This document shows, in pieces, positions 61,528 to 64,000 of a DNA stretch of 64,000 nucleotides (positions are counted from its first letter, which is position 1; each line of letters starts with the position of its first letter). The stretch comes from Bacteroides luti. GTDB lineage: Bacteria > Bacteroidota > Bacteroidia > Bacteroidales > Bacteroidaceae. The translations under genes and the position numbers were made by a program. The stretch is from the NCBI RefSeq assembly GCF_900128905.1, contig NZ_FQTV01000006.1, positions 124,001 to 188,000 of the forward strand. Direction: 5' to 3'. Below the pieces are notes generated by a model. The model was not told the DNA's origin. It saw only the letters and a list, made by a program, of their open reading frames with translations, and searched no databases.

Positions 61528-62655
61528 ATGAAAAAGTACTTAAGAATCTTTATGATAGTAGTTATTGCTGCTATATTTATTGCCACTTTCGCTTTCCTTT
61601 ATGTTAAATCTCAACCAAAGGAAATTGTTTATGAAGTAATAACTCCAAAGGTAGCAGATATTGAAAAAAGTACCGTGGCTACAGGTAAAGTAGAGCCTCG
61701 CGACGAAATTCTTATTAAACCTCAAATCTCAGGTATTGTTGAAGAAGTTTATAAAGAAGCCGGCGAAATGGTTAAGAAAGGCGAAGTGATTGCTAAGGTA
61801 AAAGTAATCCCGGAATTGGGACAATTGAACTCTGCAGAAAGCCGTGTTCGTGTTGCAGACATTAACTACAAACAATCTTTGCAGGAATTCGATCGCCAGA
61901 AAAAGTTATATAAGGATAAGCTTATAAGTAAAGAAGAGTTCGAAAAGAGCGAAGTATCTATGAAAACAGCAAAAGAAGAACTCTCTTCATCAAAAGATAA
62001 TCTTGATATTGTGAAAGAAGGTATTACTAAGAATTCTGCTACTTACAGTAACACTATGATACGTTCTACAATTGATGGATTGATTCTTGATGTTCCAATC
62101 AAGAAAGGTAACTCAGTTATTATGAGTAATACATTTAACGACGGAACAACAATAGCTACTGTTGCCAATATGAAAGATCTTATATTCAAAGGAAAGATTG
62201 ACGAAACAGAAGTAGGTCGTATCAGAGAAGGCATGCCTATCAAGTTAACAATCGGCGCATTGCAGAATCTGAAGTTTGATGCTAAGCTTGAATATATATC
62301 TCCAAAAGGTGTTACTGAAAACGGTGCAAATCTGTTTGAAATTAAAGCAGCGATTAATGCTCCATCTAATGTGAATATACGTTCGGGATATAGCGCGAAT
62401 GCAGAAATTGTTCTTGATAGAGTATCAAAGGTATTATCTGTTCCCGAAAGTACAGTTGAGTTCTCTGGCGATTCAACTTTTGTCTATGTTCTGAAAACAG
62501 AGAAACCAAAACAAACATTTGAAAGACGTCAGATAAAACTAGGCGTTAGCGACGGTATAAAAATTGAGATAAAGAGTGGAATTACAGCTAAGGATAAAGT
62601 ACGTGGTGCAGTTATTGAAGATAAGAAGCCAGATGCTGAAGAAAACAAAAAGTAA
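61528..62655 (+). CDS. MacA-like periplasmic adaptor protein
   Basis: This 375-residue membrane-fusion protein has an N-terminal helix (residues about 5-25) as anchor, then a biotinyl-lipoyl-like half (VEPRDEILIKPQISGIVEEVYKEAGEMVKKGEVIAKV split across residues 55-92). An alpha-helical hairpin (about 100-170), the second lipoyl half and beta-barrel domains follow. The tail is Lys/Glu-rich. It should link the permeases to the TolC-like protein encoded next. TolC starts four bases after its stop codon. Confidence 0.92.
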   Translation: MKKYLRIFMIVVIAAIFIATFAFLYVKSQPKEIVYEVITPKVADIEKSTVATGKVEPRDEILIKPQISGIVEEVYKEAGEMVKKGEVIAKVKVIPELGQLNSAESRVRVADINYKQSLQEFDRQKKLYKDKLISKEEFEKSEVSMKTAKEELSSSKDNLDIVKEGITKNSATYSNTMIRSTIDGLILDVPIKKGNSVIMSNTFNDGTTIATVANMKDLIFKGKIDETEVGRIREGMPIKLTIGALQNLKFDAKLEYISPKGVTENGANLFEIKAAINAPSNVNIRSGYSANAEIVLDRVSKVLSVPESTVEFSGDSTFVYVLKTEKPKQTFERRQIKLGVSDGIKIEIKSGITAKDKVRGAVIEDKKPDAEENKK

Positions 62656-62659
62656 GTCT

Positions 62660-63976
62660 ATGAAAAAGTATATAATTCTAATTGCTGTATTGCTTATTTC
62701 AGGTGGCAGCTTTGCGCAACAGAGCTGGTCGCTTAAGGATTGTGTTGAATATGCATTGAAGCATAATATCCGGATTCAAAAGCAAGAAATAGCAAACGAG
62801 CAACAGAAGGTTGCCCTTAATTCAGCTAAAAACCAGAGACTTCCTAATTTAAACGGAAGTGCTTCCCAGTCTTTTAGTTTTGGCCGTGCAGCTTCTCCTG
62901 TCGATAATTCTTATGTAAACAATAACAGTAGCAATAGTAGTTTTGGCATAAGTACAAGTATTCCTATTTTTACTGGTTTTCAGATACCCAATAATATTGA
63001 ATTAAATAAACTCAATCTAAAAGCGGCTACTGAGGATTTGAACAAAGCGAAAGAAGATATTAGTGTAAATGTAACTTCTGCATTCCTTCAGGTTTTATTT
63101 AATGAAGAGTTATGTAAAGTGGCTAAGGAACAGATTAATCTGAGTAAGGAACAGTTAGACCGGATGACACGTTTGGAAGAAGTAGGTAAAGCATCTACTG
63201 CTCAGGTTTATGAGGCTAAAGCAACTTTGGCTCAGGATGAACTTGCTTCTGTTCAGGCTGAGAATAATCGTAAACTGGCAATTCTCGATCTAACACAGCT
63301 ACTGGAGCTTTCTTCGCCTGAGGGATTCTCCATTGTTTCGCCAGATATCGAACCTGATTTTCAGGCTTTAAGTACTCCTGAGGAAATTTATTCATTGGCA
63401 ATGGTAAATAAACCGGCTGTGCTAGCAGAGCAATACCGTTTGGAAGGAATGGATAAAAGTATTAAAATTGCTAAGGGTGCTTATTATCCGACTCTTTCTT
63501 TTAATGGAGGATTAAGTACCGGATATTATACTATGTCAGGAATTACGGGCCGAAGTTTTGGTAATCAGTTGAATGACAACTTTAATAAATATTTTGGTCT
63601 ATCGCTTAGTATTCCAATTTTTAACCGATATGAAACACGCAACAAGGTTAAAACTGCCCGTTTAAATTATAGTACTCAGGCACTTCAGGTGGAAGAATCA
63701 AAGAAAAGCCTTTATAAAGAGATTCAACAGGCGTATTATAGTGCTGTAGCTGCATTGGCTAAATTTAATTCAGGCAAGACTGCTGTTGAGGCTAGCGAGG
63801 CTTCTTTTAAACTGATGCGTGAGAAATACGAAAACGGAAAAGCAACTTCTGTAGAATTTAGTCAGGTGAAAGTTAATTTAATGAAGGCTTCATCAGATCA
63901 GATACAGGCAAAATATGATTATATATTCCGTGCAAAAATATTGGATTTTTATAAAGGACTTTCGCTTACTCAGTAA
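62660..63976 (+). CDS. TolC-family outer membrane efflux protein
   Basis: From the ATG at 62660 this is a 438-residue protein with a signal peptide (residues 1-19, YIILIAVLLISGGSFAQ) followed by WSLKDCVEYALKHNIRIQKQ, the usual start of outer membrane efflux proteins. Two OEP repeats follow (around residues 30-220 and 245-435), each with long helices. A longer reading from 62576 overlaps the adaptor gene in another frame and would bury the signal peptide. It is the last gene of the export operon visible here. Confidence 0.93.
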   Translation: MKKYIILIAVLLISGGSFAQQSWSLKDCVEYALKHNIRIQKQEIANEQQKVALNSAKNQRLPNLNGSASQSFSFGRAASPVDNSYVNNNSSNSSFGISTSIPIFTGFQIPNNIELNKLNLKAATEDLNKAKEDISVNVTSAFLQVLFNEELCKVAKEQINLSKEQLDRMTRLEEVGKASTAQVYEAKATLAQDELASVQAENNRKLAILDLTQLLELSSPEGFSIVSPDIEPDFQALSTPEEIYSLAMVNKPAVLAEQYRLEGMDKSIKIAKGAYYPTLSFNGGLSTGYYTMSGITGRSFGNQLNDNFNKYFGLSLSIPIFNRYETRNKVKTARLNYSTQALQVEESKKSLYKEIQQAYYSAVAALAKFNSGKTAVEASEASFKLMREKYENGKATSVEFSQVKVNLMKASSDQIQAKYDYIFRAKILDFYKGLSLTQ

Positions 63977-63986
63977 ATAGATTTGC

Positions 63987-63994
63987 TATCTTTG
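63987..63994 (+). promoter_or_regulatory. -7-like element at the window end
   Basis: TATCTTTG matches TAnnTTTG and may belong to a gene that begins beyond 64000. No -33 box is seen, so it is tentative. Confidence 0.35.
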
Positions 63995-64000
63995 TTGCCC

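Noticed and set aside
62576..62659. N-terminal extension of the TolC-family protein
   Set aside because: It overlaps the adaptor gene in another frame and would put 28 residues before a clear signal peptide.

Overview
The window looks like chromosomal DNA of a Bacteroidales bacterium, most probably Bacteroides. The reasons are low GC, many promoters of the Bacteroides type (-7 element TAnnTTTG, sometimes with TTTG 19-21 bases upstream), scarce Shine-Dalgarno sites, and typical families (DUF3244, TPR regulators, DUF3109, lamin-tail/FlgD-like secreted proteins). I see no phage, plasmid, transposase, integrase or CRISPR array. It is mostly core genome with small accessory patches.

Layout. 1-1.7 kb: the end of a membrane-protein gene and two lipoproteins. 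1.9-4.9 kb: gpmI and three small genes. 5-9.2 kb: gyrB, rpsT with tRNA-Glu, recO and a YqeY-like gene. 9.2-24.7 kb (minus strand): a division and cell wall (dcw) cluster in the order mraZ-rsmH-ftsL-ftsI-murE-mraY-murD-ftsW-murG-murC-ftsQ-ftsA-ftsZ-yqeY, headed by a visible MraZ operator. murF lies apart at 40.9 kb and no ddl is present. 24.7-26.2 kb: a repeat-bearing intergenic region, a CPBP-like membrane protein and a small membrane protein. 26.3-32.8 kb (minus strand): a seven-gene hdrCBA-flxDCBA operon, predicted to encode a flavin-based electron-bifurcating NADH dehydrogenase/heterodisulfide reductase complex. 33-47.2 kb: asd, a lamin-tail protein, an antiporter with tcdA and lolD, an HhH protein, a VanZ protein, murF, folP-cdaA and an lrgAB-DUF2156-GNAT operon.

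47.4-52 kb: two paralogous membrane TPR regulators enclosing two small, probably exported proteins. 52-52.8 kb: an 858-base intergenic region with a candidate structured RNA and two kinds of repeats. 52.8-57 kb: a ferritin-like/VIT1 iron transporter and pta-(3-hydroxyacyl-CoA dehydrogenase)-ackA. 57-64 kb: a ROK kinase and a MacAB-TolC-type export operon.

The least explained signals are non-coding. A 103-base element rich in CTAGC words occurs twice in opposite orientation (24862-24964 and 52487-52589), the same length in both copies with no gap in the alignment. Each copy has an exactly periodic 22- or 23-base tandem array built on TGTAC beyond the same end. A third 22-base array lies between murF and folP.
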